From Promethearchaeota archaeon (GTDB taxonomy: Archaea > Asgardarchaeota > Lokiarchaeia > Sigyniarchaeales > SOKP01): a stretch of DNA of 37,034 nucleotides. The number at the start of each line of letters is the position of its first letter. The first letter of the stretch is position 1. The stretch is from positions 1-37,034 of the forward strand of contig WJIS01000034.1 in NCBI GenBank assembly GCA_014730165.1, given 5' to 3'. The notes under the pieces were generated by a model, which was not told the DNA's origin, searched no databases, and saw only the letters and a program-made list of their open reading frames with translations. Of this stretch, positions 16,386 through 24,986 are shown in pieces. The translations under genes and the position numbers were made by a program.

Positions 16386-17291
16386 ATGACTAACAGTAAG
16401 AAAGTACCTAAACCTAAAGATGGATTAATTTTTATTGATGTACATTGTCACTTACCTTTTCCCAGACCAAGAAATGATAGATTGCCTTCGGACAAGGAGC
16501 AATATGAAACATATTTCAATATAGGAGGTCAATTTCTAATCACAAGTTCCATAGATATAAAAACGCTTTATCTCACTCTCGATTTTTTAGAAAAGTATAG
16601 AAAGAATTTTGGTTTTACATGCGGATGGGCACCTCAAACCGTGACTTATACTCCTAAGAATAAATATCAAGATGTATGGGAAAAATGGAAAGAATACGTT
16701 ACAACTAATCCAAAAGATTTCCTCGCAATAGGGGAGATTGGATTGGATTTCCATCATGCGAAAACCTTAGAAAAACGAGAAAATCAAATTCATGTATTAA
16801 AAAAAATATTTGAATTAACAAAATCACTTCATAAACCATATGTATTACATGTACGAAACGCAGCAAAGAATGATTTTGATTCAAAGCATCCTCAGCATAG
16901 ATTTAATAAGGAGGATGGAGCTACTAAAGAGATCTTACGAATTATTGAGGATTTCGACTTAGATCCTAAAAAAATTATGTTTCATTGTTTTTCAGGACCA
17001 GAAGAGTATGGTAGGACACTCCCTGAAAAGGGGTTTACCTTATCGGTTCCCAGTTCCGCTTATGGATATAATCGTTGGAGAAAAGTTACAAAAAATTCTC
17101 CGTTAGAATCACTGGTAACTGAAACAGATAGTTATTACCAACATCCTTTTAAACGTGGTCCTATCAATGTACCATCAAATGTTCGTTATTCAATTGCAGC
17201 CATAGCCTATAGTCATAAGCTTTCTCAAATTAAAGTTAGTAAACAAACCACCAAGAATGCGATAGAATTTTTTAAACTAATAATAGAATAA
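16386..17291 (+). CDS. TatD-like metal-dependent hydrolase
   Basis: About 301 residues. FIDVHCHLPFPRPRN gives the HxH metal pair, GEIGLDFHHAKT the Glu at the second strand, KPYVLHVRNA and MFHCFSGPEEYG the two single His ligands, and LVTETDSYY the final Asp, matching the TatD nuclease/amidohydrolase TIM barrel. Family members are Mg-dependent 3'-5' exonucleases or other hydrolases in the cytoplasm. There is an insert around residues 150-170 with extra polar residues. Start: ATG 16386 with a GAGTG upstream is preferred; a GTG at 16374 in frame would add four residues. Monocistronic. Confidence 0.85.
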   Translation: MTNSKKVPKPKDGLIFIDVHCHLPFPRPRNDRLPSDKEQYETYFNIGGQFLITSSIDIKTLYLTLDFLEKYRKNFGFTCGWAPQTVTYTPKNKYQDVWEKWKEYVTTNPKDFLAIGEIGLDFHHAKTLEKRENQIHVLKKIFELTKSLHKPYVLHVRNAAKNDFDSKHPQHRFNKEDGATKEILRIIEDFDLDPKKIMFHCFSGPEEYGRTLPEKGFTLSVPSSAYGYNRWRKVTKNSPLESLVTETDSYYQHPFKRGPINVPSNVRYSIAAIAYSHKLSQIKVSKQTTKNAIEFFKLIIE

Positions 17292-17310
17292 AAAGATAAA
17301 TAAATTATAA

Positions 17311-19044
17311 CTACATGGAAATTGATCCTTTTCTATAATCTGTCTTTCCTATTAGGGCATTTATGAGAACTGGAGTACCATTTAAACTTATTCTCTTTGC
17401 TTGATTAATGATTTTTTCTATATTTTTTTCAGATTTGACAATAAAACCTTCTGCTCCATATCCTTTTGCGACAACATGATAATTTGTATAATTTAATTGG
17501 GTACCGACATCATCTTTTAGATATTCTACTTGATCTCTTTCTATTTGTGTCCATCCCGCATCATTTCCAACGATGGCAATAATAGGAAGATTATGCCTTA
17601 CGAAGGTATCAAATTCAGCGATACTATATCCACATGCTCCATCACCCCAAAATAACCAAATTTCGGAATCAGGATTTACTAACTTAGCTGCAAGGGCAAA
17701 TCCTGCTCCAACACCCAAGGTTCCGAAGGGTCCTGGATCTAACCAAGATAATGCATTCCTAGGTTTGACAATATACGAGGTTGTAGCAACAAAATCACCT
17801 CCATCCCCGATAATAATACCGTTATCTTCAATTTTTGTATTAATAACTTTTAATAGATTCAAGGGATTTATATAATCTGTTTCAGAATTCGCAAATCTTT
17901 CAATTTTTTGTTTTCCAATTTCTTCATTCTTTCGTAGTGTTTCAAACCAATTATTCCATTTCACAGGATTAAATTCAAAAGACTTACTGAGCTCGACTAA
18001 AAAGGTTCCAGGATCTGCTTGAATTGCTATATTTGGTTTTCTATTTTTCTTTAAATCTTCTTCACTTCGATTAATGGCAATAAAATATCCATTTTTATTA
18101 ATCGAACGCCCATAATTCAACCTAAAATCACATGGCATTCCTGCAATAATTACAACATCTGCTTCTCTTAATGCTTTACTTCTTCCATGCCGAAAATAAC
18201 TGGGATGATCTTTTCTAAATAATCCCCTAGCCATGCTAGCTAAAAAGGTGGGAATGCCAAGCTCTTTAAGTCCAGATTGGAGATCATTAATAATTTCGAC
18301 TCTTTTGGTAGTTTGACCTCCTAAAACTAATAAGGGTTTCTTGGAATTGTTTATTTGTGAAGCAACTTCTTCGAGTTCTTTTTGATCAACTGAAAATGGT
18401 ATAATTTTTTCGTTGTTATCATTTATAATTTCATCCAAAGAGCAAGCAAATAACTTATCTGCATGACGACGAAGATACCAATTTACAACTTTCCCTTTTA
18501 TAGAAGATGTGCTGCCAGATCTTTTTCCGTACCATTCTTTTACAAGCTCTTCATCGTATAACAAATCTATGGGGCATTCAATAAAGACTGGACCAGGAAC
18601 CCCTGACTTAGCAACATCAAAAGCTTCATTGATAGTTTCTACAATATCACAATTCTGTTCAATTTTAGTTCTCCATTTTACAATACTTTCATATAGCTTT
18701 AATTGTTCAATATCTTGTAATGCACCTCTCCCTTGAAGTGCTGTAGCTGCCGCACCTCCAAGTAATATTAAAGGAGACTGAGCCATTTGAGCATTTTTAA
18801 TTGCTGTGATTGAATTAGTTACACCTGGACCTGCAGTTACTACAGCAACTCCAGGAATTCCAGTAAGTCTTGAAATCGCATCCGCCGCAAATACTGCAGT
18901 TGGTTCATGTCGAACGTCGATTACTCTAATACCTTGCTTTTTAGCTCCAACAAGTATAGGGGCAATATGACCACCGCATAAAGTAAAAAGATACTGAACT
19001 TGATTTTTCTTTAATACATTTGCTATTATTTCTCCACCATTCAT
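17311..19044 (-). CDS. TPP-dependent 2-hydroxyacyl-CoA lyase-like enzyme (ILVBL/HACL2-type)
   Basis: 577 residues. [20 protein letters not shown] then [40 protein letters not shown] and [12 protein letters not shown] match, almost word for word in places, the ILVBL/HACL2 branch of the acetolactate-synthase family rather than true IlvB. Glu of RHEPTA activates TPP, and [16 protein letters not shown] with VGNDAGW is the Mg-TPP site. Human HACL2 cleaves 2-hydroxyacyl-CoA to an aldehyde one carbon shorter and formyl-CoA; that is the favoured role, with oxalyl-CoA-type decarboxylation or ligase activity as alternatives. It has a GAGGG SD and follows the hotdog gene after six bases, so both are made from one mRNA. 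Confidence 0.85.
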   Translation of the reverse strand: MNGGEIIANVLKKNQVQYLFTLCGGHIAPILVGAKKQGIRVIDVRHEPTAVFAADAISRLTGIPGVAVVTAGPGVTNSITAIKNAQMAQSPLILLGGAAATALQGRGALQDIEQLKLYESIVKWRTKIEQNCDIVETINEAFDVAKSGVPGPVFIECPIDLLYDEELVKEWYGKRSGSTSSIKGKVVNWYLRRHADKLFACSLDEIINDNNEKIIPFSVDQKELEEVASQINNSKKPLLVLGGQTTKRVEIINDLQSGLKELGIPTFLASMARGLFRKDHPSYFRHGRSKALREADVVIIAGMPCDFRLNYGRSINKNGYFIAINRSEEDLKKNRKPNIAIQADPGTFLVELSKSFEFNPVKWNNWFETLRKNEEIGKQKIERFANSETDYINPLNLLKVINTKIEDNGIIIGDGGDFVATTSYIVKPRNALSWLDPGPFGTLGVGAGFALAAKLVNPDSEIWLFWGDGACGYSIAEFDTFVRHNLPIIAIVGNDAGWTQIERDQVEYLKDDVGTQLNYTNYHVVAKGYGAEGFIVKSEKNIEKIINQAKRISLNGTPVLINALIGKTDYRKGSISM

Positions 19045-19050
19045 TCTACT

Positions 19051-19437
19051 CTAACCCTCTAAAATGTGTTTATCAGGAATATAACAATTAAACTTACCTG
19101 AGAATACCTTATACTGATCATTATGAATTCCAACTTTTACTTGTGGTTTTGTTGCAATACTATTTTCAATTTCACCTTCCGAAATAAGTAAATCACCCAA
19201 CACAACTGGTTTAAGAAATTTGACTTGAGCTGCAGTTAAAAGAACATGAGGATCATTTACGGTTAACATCGCGGTATAATCTCCAAGACAAAATGTAAAC
19301 CCCCCATGGATGAGATTATGTTTATCCACGATCATCTGTTTCGTTGTAGCTAATTCTACTTTTGCATATCCCTCTCTTAATTCCAAAATCTTACCATTAA
19401 GGTCCTTATCTATTTGAAGGTGTGTTCTTGGCCTCAT
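19051..19437 (-). CDS. Hotdog-fold thioesterase (PaaI/FapR-like)
   Basis: 128 residues with one hotdog domain. NLIHGGFTFCLGDYTAMLTV is the central helix with the HGG motif and the downstream acidic residue typical of 4HBT/PaaI thioesterases. AQVKFLKPVVLGDLLISEGE is the conserved strand segment. It should bind or hydrolyse an acyl-CoA. Placed first in an operon with the HACL2-like lyase, so it may release acids from, or regulate, the CoA esters handled there. Binding without catalysis (as in FapR) cannot be excluded, but there is no DNA-binding domain. Confidence 0.82.
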   Translation of the reverse strand: MRPRTHLQIDKDLNGKILELREGYAKVELATTKQMIVDKHNLIHGGFTFCLGDYTAMLTVNDPHVLLTAAQVKFLKPVVLGDLLISEGEIENSIATKPQVKVGIHNDQYKVFSGKFNCYIPDKHILEG

Positions 19438-19639
19438 TTTTTAATTTTTGATATTCATTAAGATGTTCTTATTTAATATATGTTTTATATCTACAATTCT
19501 TTCTAATTCAAAACTAATGGTTATAAAATATAGATTAAGTGTTTTATGGATAAATGAATTTGAACTTGTTATTTTTCATTTTAAGTTATGAATGTTTTGA
19601 GTATGGATTTAATAGATATATAGACACTATTAGAGATCA

Positions 19640-19647
19640 TTTAAATA
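19640..19647 (+). promoter_or_regulatory. TATA box positioned for a leaderless flavodoxin mRNA
   Basis: tttaaata centred about 26-27 nt before the ATG at 19670, with no SD in front of the ATG. This is the geometry of leaderless archaeal transcripts that start at the A of the start codon. Confidence 0.5.
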
Positions 19648-19669
19648 CAAACTCAACTATATTCTTTTT

Positions 19670-20191
19670 ATGAAAATATTGGTTTGTTATTATTCCAATA
19701 CGGGTAATACTAAAAAAGTAGCTGAAGCTATTTTTAGTCAAATTCAAAAAAAAAATCATGAAGCAGAGATTAAAAGTATTAAAAAGCTTGATCATAGCAG
19801 TTTAAAGGATTATGATTTAGTATTTTTAGGTTCTGGAATATATGCTAGCAGAATTCATAAATCAATTATTAAAGTACTAAAGAAAATAGAACAATTTCCA
19901 AAAAAATTTGCATTCTTTTGTACTCATGCTAGTTTAGAGTTCTATCAAAAACCTTTTAAAAAGGTTATGAGAATTCTGAACAAAAACAATGTTGACGTAA
20001 TTGGAGAATTTGACTGCGTAGGAGAGAATATTGGAATACCTGAAGAACAACAAAATGCTATGTTAGAGAAATTACCACCTGATCAAAAAGAAAGAGCTAT
20101 ACAAGATAAAGACAAAATTAAAGGCCACCCAGATGCTGCTGATCTCGTAAATGCCCAAGCTTTTGCTTCTCAAGTCTTAAAAAAAGTTTAA
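19670..20191 (+). CDS. Flavodoxin-family protein
   Basis: 173 residues, a single flavodoxin domain. The N-terminal VCYYSNTGNTKKVAEAI is the phosphate-binding loop for FMN (SxTGxT form); DYDLVFLGSGIYASRIHK gives the 50s loop and FAFFCTHAS the third loop. It should carry FMN and act as a low-potential electron carrier or a small quinone/protoporphyrinogen-type oxidoreductase (the HemG-like loop text GIYASRIHK favours the latter branch). The C-terminal 40 residues are polar and helical. Single gene, predicted leaderless. Confidence 0.88.
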   Translation: MKILVCYYSNTGNTKKVAEAIFSQIQKKNHEAEIKSIKKLDHSSLKDYDLVFLGSGIYASRIHKSIIKVLKKIEQFPKKFAFFCTHASLEFYQKPFKKVMRILNKNNVDVIGEFDCVGENIGIPEEQQNAMLEKLPPDQKERAIQDKDKIKGHPDAADLVNAQAFASQVLKKV

Positions 20192-20248
20192 CTTGCGTAA
20201 CCTATTATATAACCACTTTATTTATCTAAGTTAAATTTATAAGAATAT

Positions 20249-20941
20249 CTAATCCATAATGAAATTTGTACTTGCTTCGAGGTGGATTCTTAGTGTATCG
20301 AATAAGGGAATATCTATATCCTCGGGTTTTATTATTAGTGGTAATTCTGTACATCCTAATATAATTCCTTCTGCTCCTTGACCTATTAATCCATTTATCG
20401 TTTTTATTATTTCTTTTTTGGTATCTTCTAAAAATTTTCCTTGGGCAAGTTCGTTATAGATTGCTTTATGAATGAAATCTCTTTCCACTGAATTAGGTAA
20501 TAACACCTTTAAATTATGTTTATCCATTAGGCGATCTGTATAGAACCCCCCTTCCATTGTAAACTTTGTTCCTAAAAGACCAACTTTTCCTACTTCGGCT
20601 TCTTTTATTCTCTCCGCTGTCGCATCAACCACATGAATTAGGGGAATTGATATTTTTGCTTCAACTATATTAGCTATTCGATGCATTGTATTTGAACATA
20701 TCATAATCGCATCGCAACCAGCTAATTCTAAATTATTTGATATCTTTAATATAATCTCAGCTAATTCATCCCATTCATTTTTATTTTGTAAGTTGAGAAT
20801 CTCATCAAAATTAACAGAATAGAGGAGTAACCTTGCAGAATTCCACCCGCCAAGTTTTTCCTTCACCATTTCATTAACGATCCTATAGTATTCTAATGTA
20901 CTTTCCCAACTCATCCCTCCGATCATCCCTAATAATTTCAT
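20249..20941 (-). CDS. Aspartate/glutamate racemase family protein
   Basis: 230 residues. GMIGGMSWESTLEYYRIVNE is the family opening, the first catalytic Cys lies in IMICSNTMHRIA near residue 82, and the second in IILGCTELPLII near residue 198. These two Cys act as acid-base pair for PLP-independent racemisation of aspartate or a close relative. Length matches family members. AAGGAGATT just before the ATG is a strong SD. Single-gene unit; a role in D-amino acid formation or in aspartate turnover is inferred from family only. Confidence 0.9.
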   Translation of the reverse strand: MKLLGMIGGMSWESTLEYYRIVNEMVKEKLGGWNSARLLLYSVNFDEILNLQNKNEWDELAEIILKISNNLELAGCDAIMICSNTMHRIANIVEAKISIPLIHVVDATAERIKEAEVGKVGLLGTKFTMEGGFYTDRLMDKHNLKVLLPNSVERDFIHKAIYNELAQGKFLEDTKKEIIKTINGLIGQGAEGIILGCTELPLIIKPEDIDIPLFDTLRIHLEASTNFIMD

Positions 20942-21277
20942 TGCTGAATCTCCTTCATATGATATTATGCTTTTAAGATAAAGATCTAAGAATCTATTTA
21001 AAAACTTTAAGATTCCACCAATTCTAAAACAATTTTGTTAAAATTTTTTGGTTTTTGCTACATTGGATTGAGATATCCGATAATAAAAAAAGTTTATATT
21101 TATAATTATTATAGTCGTTTCTATTATTAAGAAATATTTTTTTCTCTTCTATCGAGGAGTTTATATTTTAATATGAGTTCGTGGAAATGAATTTATCCTA
21201 TAAACTACAAGTTTATTATGAAATAATCTGTATTTACTATTAAGTAATTTAAAAAAAATGAATTTGTGTTTTAAAAT
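20942..21277. other. Intergenic region without a visible gene
   Basis: 336 bp, AT-rich, between divergent genes. It contains only very short ORFs (for example a six-codon ATG ORF near 21174 after GAGGAG). I see no tRNA-like fold or repeat. Confidence 0.5.
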
Positions 21278-22246
21278 ATGGAAATTCAACCTGGAAAAAT
21301 GATTCTTAATGGAATCATTTATGCTTTATTATATATAGGAGCACCCTTGATAATCTTGTTTTTACTCGATTTCTATAATATTATCAACTTCAGCAGTTAT
21401 TTTTTTACGGGTATATTGATTTTTGGTATTATAGGAACTGTGATGGCGGTACTTAAGGCAGCATATCCCAAGGATTCAGCTAAAAATAGAGTAATAATGT
21501 TTCTTATTACAATTTACTCTGGAGTTTATCTTTTCTACATATTTGGTGGTTTTGATCCAACCGCAGAATTGGGTAATTTCTCAATCAGCACCTCTCAGAT
21601 CTCCGTCTTTTTAGGTCTTAAGTTAATAGCATGGTTGGCCTTAATAAGTGCTGGAGTTAGAAGTTTACAATACTTTTTCGAAGCCTTGGAATTAAGAGGA
21701 GTGGAAAAGGATTCTCTAAAGTATAAGAAACGAGCAAAACCAAGTTTGTTATTCAAAGTCATTGGAACTTTAATTAGCATTGGCTTAGCTTTTTATATTA
21801 TAAGTGTAATTGGAAGTGGTGTAATGATTAGACCAAATTTACAGAATTTTTCACCAGATTATGATGATGCTGGGACTCCTGTTGATCCTTCTGATGATAC
21901 ATTTAATATGACAATTACATTTGGAGTTTCTAACAATGGGATATATCCTTTAAGAGGTCTCATTATTCATGCAGAAATTTGGTCATTAACGAGTGAAAAT
22001 ACGACTGCTTTACCCCTTAATACTAAAGTAGGTGAATCACCAAATGTTGCTTATGGTGATATAGCTCCATTTTCTGAGATAACCGCACAAAATATCACAA
22101 TTATAATAGATAGTAATTATGATGAAGATTTGGCTGAATATGATGCAACTCTTGAAATTTTGTTAGATATATCACTATCTTTTGGTGGAATATCAATCAA
22201 TCTCAATATAACATTTCCCACTCCATGGACCGCCCCAATCCCTTAA
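21278..22246 (+). CDS. Membrane protein with C-terminal extracytoplasmic beta-rich domain
   Basis: 322 residues. Four transmembrane helices in the first 135 residues (about 8-30, 37-60, 70-88, 108-128), a basic stretch (KYKKRAKPS), a fifth helix near 158-180, then an outward C-terminal domain of about 140 residues. That domain alternates polar and beta-strand text (FNMTITFGVSNNGIYPLRG, later LEILLDISLSFGGISINLNI) and has several N-x-S/T sites, like the LEA14/immunoglobulin-like domains of archaeal surface proteins. No family recognised. It may be a cell-surface or envelope component. A long T tract follows the stop. Confidence 0.65.
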   Translation: MEIQPGKMILNGIIYALLYIGAPLIILFLLDFYNIINFSSYFFTGILIFGIIGTVMAVLKAAYPKDSAKNRVIMFLITIYSGVYLFYIFGGFDPTAELGNFSISTSQISVFLGLKLIAWLALISAGVRSLQYFFEALELRGVEKDSLKYKKRAKPSLLFKVIGTLISIGLAFYIISVIGSGVMIRPNLQNFSPDYDDAGTPVDPSDDTFNMTITFGVSNNGIYPLRGLIIHAEIWSLTSENTTALPLNTKVGESPNVAYGDIAPFSEITAQNITIIIDSNYDEDLAEYDATLEILLDISLSFGGISINLNITFPTPWTAPIP

Positions 22247-22275
22247 AATCTTATTTTTTTTTCTTATTTATTTTT
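22247..22275 (+). terminator. T-rich terminator candidate
   Basis: Repeated T runs (nine T residues then more) after the stop at 22246, in the 27-bp gap between convergent genes. Fits archaeal termination. Confidence 0.4.
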
Positions 22276-23455
22276 AGAGAAATTTTGCGATTTTCATAGA
22301 ATTATAACGTTCCTTATTAAACTTCAAATAGATTCTCGCATCAATCACAGATAATCTCTCACAAATAATTTTTCTTAATTCTTTCTTCGAATATTTTGTT
22401 TTCTTATCTGGCTTAATTCCTTTAATTGACAGGTATAACATAATTTTTTTAGAGTCATGAAATTTATTCTCCTTATCTAATTCATGCAATAAAGAATGCT
22501 TTAGTTGCTTTAATACGAAGGAATAAAGACCTTCCTTTTTTGTATAGTATCTATTAAGTTCAATTGTTTCCCAGAAGGACTTACGAGTGGGAATTGTAAT
22601 ATTTCGAACTATTAATCTTCTTTCTTTATTTTTCCGAAGTTCCCCCAAAAAAACCCCACGATTAAAAAATAAATCTGCAGAGCACGCTACTTCGCTTGAT
22701 CCTGGATTGAAAATCCAATTTTCAATTCTATATTGTTTATGAAAATGTCCTAAAGCTAAATAGTCAATCTTTTTCTTTAAAGTTTGTATTTTATCATAAG
22801 GAACTCCCGGTACGTTCTTCATTTGACCAAGAATTCCGAAGTGTTGTAATAATATATTAAAAGAGCCATTTTTTTTTTTAATAGCGTTATTTATTTTGTT
22901 TATGTGTTCTATCGGCGTTTGTCCTGTGTACTTAGTTCCATAGATCTTTATTTGACCAAATCGAATGCAACCTCCTTTCCGAGTTTCGAAGTCATATGGA
23001 TTAAACCTAATGGAAACATCGCTTTTTTCCTCGGCGTCTAATAAAATAATTAATCCTAATATATTCAGTAATTCTAACCAAGATTGCCTTCTGGAAACCC
23101 TTAAACCTCTGGAGTATTTCCGTAAATCATGGTTTCCTTCTATTGCAATAATTGGAATTCTGCCGCCAGTAGAATTATTAAATTTCTGTAAAATTTGGAT
23201 TATTTTTATTAGTTTCTCTGGAAGAATGTCTATTGAAGTAAAAACATCTCCTCCGAGTAAAATAAATTTTACTCTTTTTGTAATTCCAACATATAAAATC
23301 GATTTAAAAGCAGAAATAAAATCATCCGCTCTCTCTTCATTTTGATATTGAGCACATCCAAGATGTATATCACTTGCATGGAGAAATCTTATAGGATATT
23401 CAAACTTCATATCATGAATTCCATTGATTTTAATATAACTCGGTATTTGTGTCAT
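22274..23455 (-). CDS. Mre11/SbcD-like metallophosphoesterase (DNA repair exonuclease family)
   Basis: 393 residues. The calcineurin-like motifs are in order: FLHASDIHLG (Asp29, His31), LLGGDVF (Asp70), IAIEGNHD (Asn108, His109), ILLQHFG (His205) and ALGHFHK (His237, His239), giving the two-metal site. The text after the last motif (FNPGSSEV) is also typical of Mre11/SbcD. In the family the enzyme is a Mn-dependent DNA nuclease that works with the ATPase Rad50/SbcC. No Rad50 gene is nearby, and the C-terminal 110 residues are Lys-rich with no clear Rad50-binding motif, so a stand-alone phosphoesterase role remains open. No SD before the ATG. Confidence 0.85.
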   Translation of the reverse strand: MTQIPSYIKINGIHDMKFEYPIRFLHASDIHLGCAQYQNEERADDFISAFKSILYVGITKRVKFILLGGDVFTSIDILPEKLIKIIQILQKFNNSTGGRIPIIAIEGNHDLRKYSRGLRVSRRQSWLELLNILGLIILLDAEEKSDVSIRFNPYDFETRKGGCIRFGQIKIYGTKYTGQTPIEHINKINNAIKKKNGSFNILLQHFGILGQMKNVPGVPYDKIQTLKKKIDYLALGHFHKQYRIENWIFNPGSSEVACSADLFFNRGVFLGELRKNKERRLIVRNITIPTRKSFWETIELNRYYTKKEGLYSFVLKQLKHSLLHELDKENKFHDSKKIMLYLSIKGIKPDKKTKYSKKELRKIICERLSVIDARIYLKFNKERYNSMKIAKFL

Positions 23456-23588
23456 ACTGATAAATTATACTTTCCTATAGAATAAGGGTCAATAGTGTGG
23501 ATCGAATATAAAATGGTAAACTCTAAGAAAATTGTGAAATATTTTCTTTTATGGTTAATACTTCTAAAAATGAATTATAATTGCGAGA

Positions 23589-23616
23589 ATATTCTTAACA
23601 AAAAACTTAAGAATAT
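23589..23616. repeat. Perfect 10-bp inverted repeat upstream of a TATA-like box
   Basis: ATATTCTTAA at 23589-23598 and TTAAGAATAT at 23607-23616 pair perfectly around an 8-nt caaaaaac loop. It lies between divergent genes, and a TATA-like tataaata starts at 23623. It could be an operator for the 23749 gene or an RNA hairpin. AT-rich context raises the chance of coincidence. Confidence 0.5.
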
Positions 23617-23748
23617 AGGACTATAAATATTTGGTTTTAAATTAATAAATTAGGGGACTACCTTAATTTAAATCCTACATAATAATATATCAAGAAACGG
23701 GATTAAAATTTTAAGTGGATCCGACAAAAATAATCTCTTGGAAAATTT

Positions 23749-24939
23749 ATGAAGCTCTTACAGCTTTGTTGGGAAGATCAAAATAGATTATTATTTAAAT
23801 TTCAAAAAGAACAAGAAGATCGGAAAATTATTCCTGAAAATATCAAAAGTATTAATCTAAAGTTTGAATTAGCAAAAGTTCATGAAAGAGCTTCACATAT
23901 TATCCAACAACCGTTTTTAGTTTCAATAAAAGATATTCATTTTGCAGCAAGTATTATATTTTTTTCTGTGGATTTGGAGAGATTGACAGATTTTGAAGAT
24001 TTACAGATAAAAGTCATAAGACTTACGATCTTTTTCCATTCTGGAGGAAGAGATGAGATTTTTATAAATAAATCCTTCCACCTATCAGAAATTACCTATG
24101 ATGAGGGAGAGTTTTTAGAAATTACGGAAGAGGAATTGATTTATGAAGAGAAAACAAGATATTCTGTAAAAACAAAAAAGGTATCCAAAAATAAAAAATC
24201 AGATCGGGAAAAAAGCAGTAAAACTAAGAAAATCTCTCACAGTAGAAATATACAGAGATATTCTAACAGACAACAGACTGAATGTTCAATACCTCTCTCT
24301 GAAGCAGAATATTTAAGATGGTTAGAATTGAAGGGAGATAAAACATGGGATACTACCTTGTTTGAGATAAGAAAAGCATATAAGAAATTTAATGATCTTG
24401 AATTAGAAGTAAAAGAACTAAACTCTGTAATAAAGCAAATAGCCTTAAATAGTTCAAAAGCCCCTAAAAGCCCTATGTATTTACAAGCCCCGGCAAGTAC
24501 TCCTACACACCCATCTAATTTAAATCCTCCAACTAGTTCTGGACCACCAGAAGTAAACTCTAAATATTCATTGAATCAAGAAAACGCAAAAAAGGTTTTT
24601 CGAGATCAGAAAGACCCAAATTCATTGAAAGGACAAATAGCAGTAATGAGGGAAATGAAAGAAAAGTTTGAAAAAATAACGGATGTTAAAGAATTACTAT
24701 TGAAAGTTCCCGAAGAGGAAGTATCCAAAACAAGAGCGAAGACAGATCATTTGGGGTTTTTAGAATTTAAGCAAAAGAAAATTGATGAGGAGCGGAATAA
24801 GAAAATAGAACGATTAAAAGAATTGGGCTTTGAGAAAGAAGTTGAAGATCTCACAATAGAACAGTTAGAAGATCAAATTGAAATTCTTCTTGCAAAAGAG
24901 AAACTGCTCGAGGATAATAGAGAACAATCGGAAGAGTGA
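23749..24939 (+). CDS. Unrecognised two-part protein with Pro-rich linker and coiled-coil C-terminus
   Basis: 396 residues with no family I recognise. Residues 1 to about 135 look globular and beta-rich (for example FEDLQIKVIRLTIFFHSGG). Residues 140-175 are a Lys/Ser-rich basic linker (KKVSKNKKSDREKSSKTKK), 180-240 are helical with a leucine heptad pattern, about 243-275 are Pro/Ser/Thr-rich (APASTPTHPSNLNPPTSSGP), and 280-396 are charged helix with heptads. Such a layout fits a cytoplasmic adaptor or scaffold with a flexible middle. No Cys-rich sites or membrane segments. It lies alone between divergent and convergent genes. Confidence 0.65.
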   Translation: MKLLQLCWEDQNRLLFKFQKEQEDRKIIPENIKSINLKFELAKVHERASHIIQQPFLVSIKDIHFAASIIFFSVDLERLTDFEDLQIKVIRLTIFFHSGGRDEIFINKSFHLSEITYDEGEFLEITEEELIYEEKTRYSVKTKKVSKNKKSDREKSSKTKKISHSRNIQRYSNRQQTECSIPLSEAEYLRWLELKGDKTWDTTLFEIRKAYKKFNDLELEVKELNSVIKQIALNSSKAPKSPMYLQAPASTPTHPSNLNPPTSSGPPEVNSKYSLNQENAKKVFRDQKDPNSLKGQIAVMREMKEKFEKITDVKELLLKVPEEEVSKTRAKTDHLGFLEFKQKKIDEERNKKIERLKELGFEKEVEDLTIEQLEDQIEILLAKEKLLEDNREQSEE

Positions 24940-24986
24940 TAAATTATTCAATAAAAAAAATTTAGGTAAGAAAAATAGATATATTA

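Noticed and set aside
17573-17875. 100-residue ORF on the plus strand
   Set aside because: Antisense to the TPP-binding domain of the HACL2-like gene, no domain features.
22965-23345. 126-residue ORF on the plus strand
   Set aside because: Antisense to the metal-site region of the Mre11-like gene, whose motifs are clear; the product is Ser/Ile/Phe-rich shadow sequence.
23513-23626. 37-residue ORF (MVNSKKIVKYFLLW...) in the divergent gap
   Set aside because: No family pattern and it overlaps the inverted repeat and TATA-like box, so regulatory DNA is the simpler reading.
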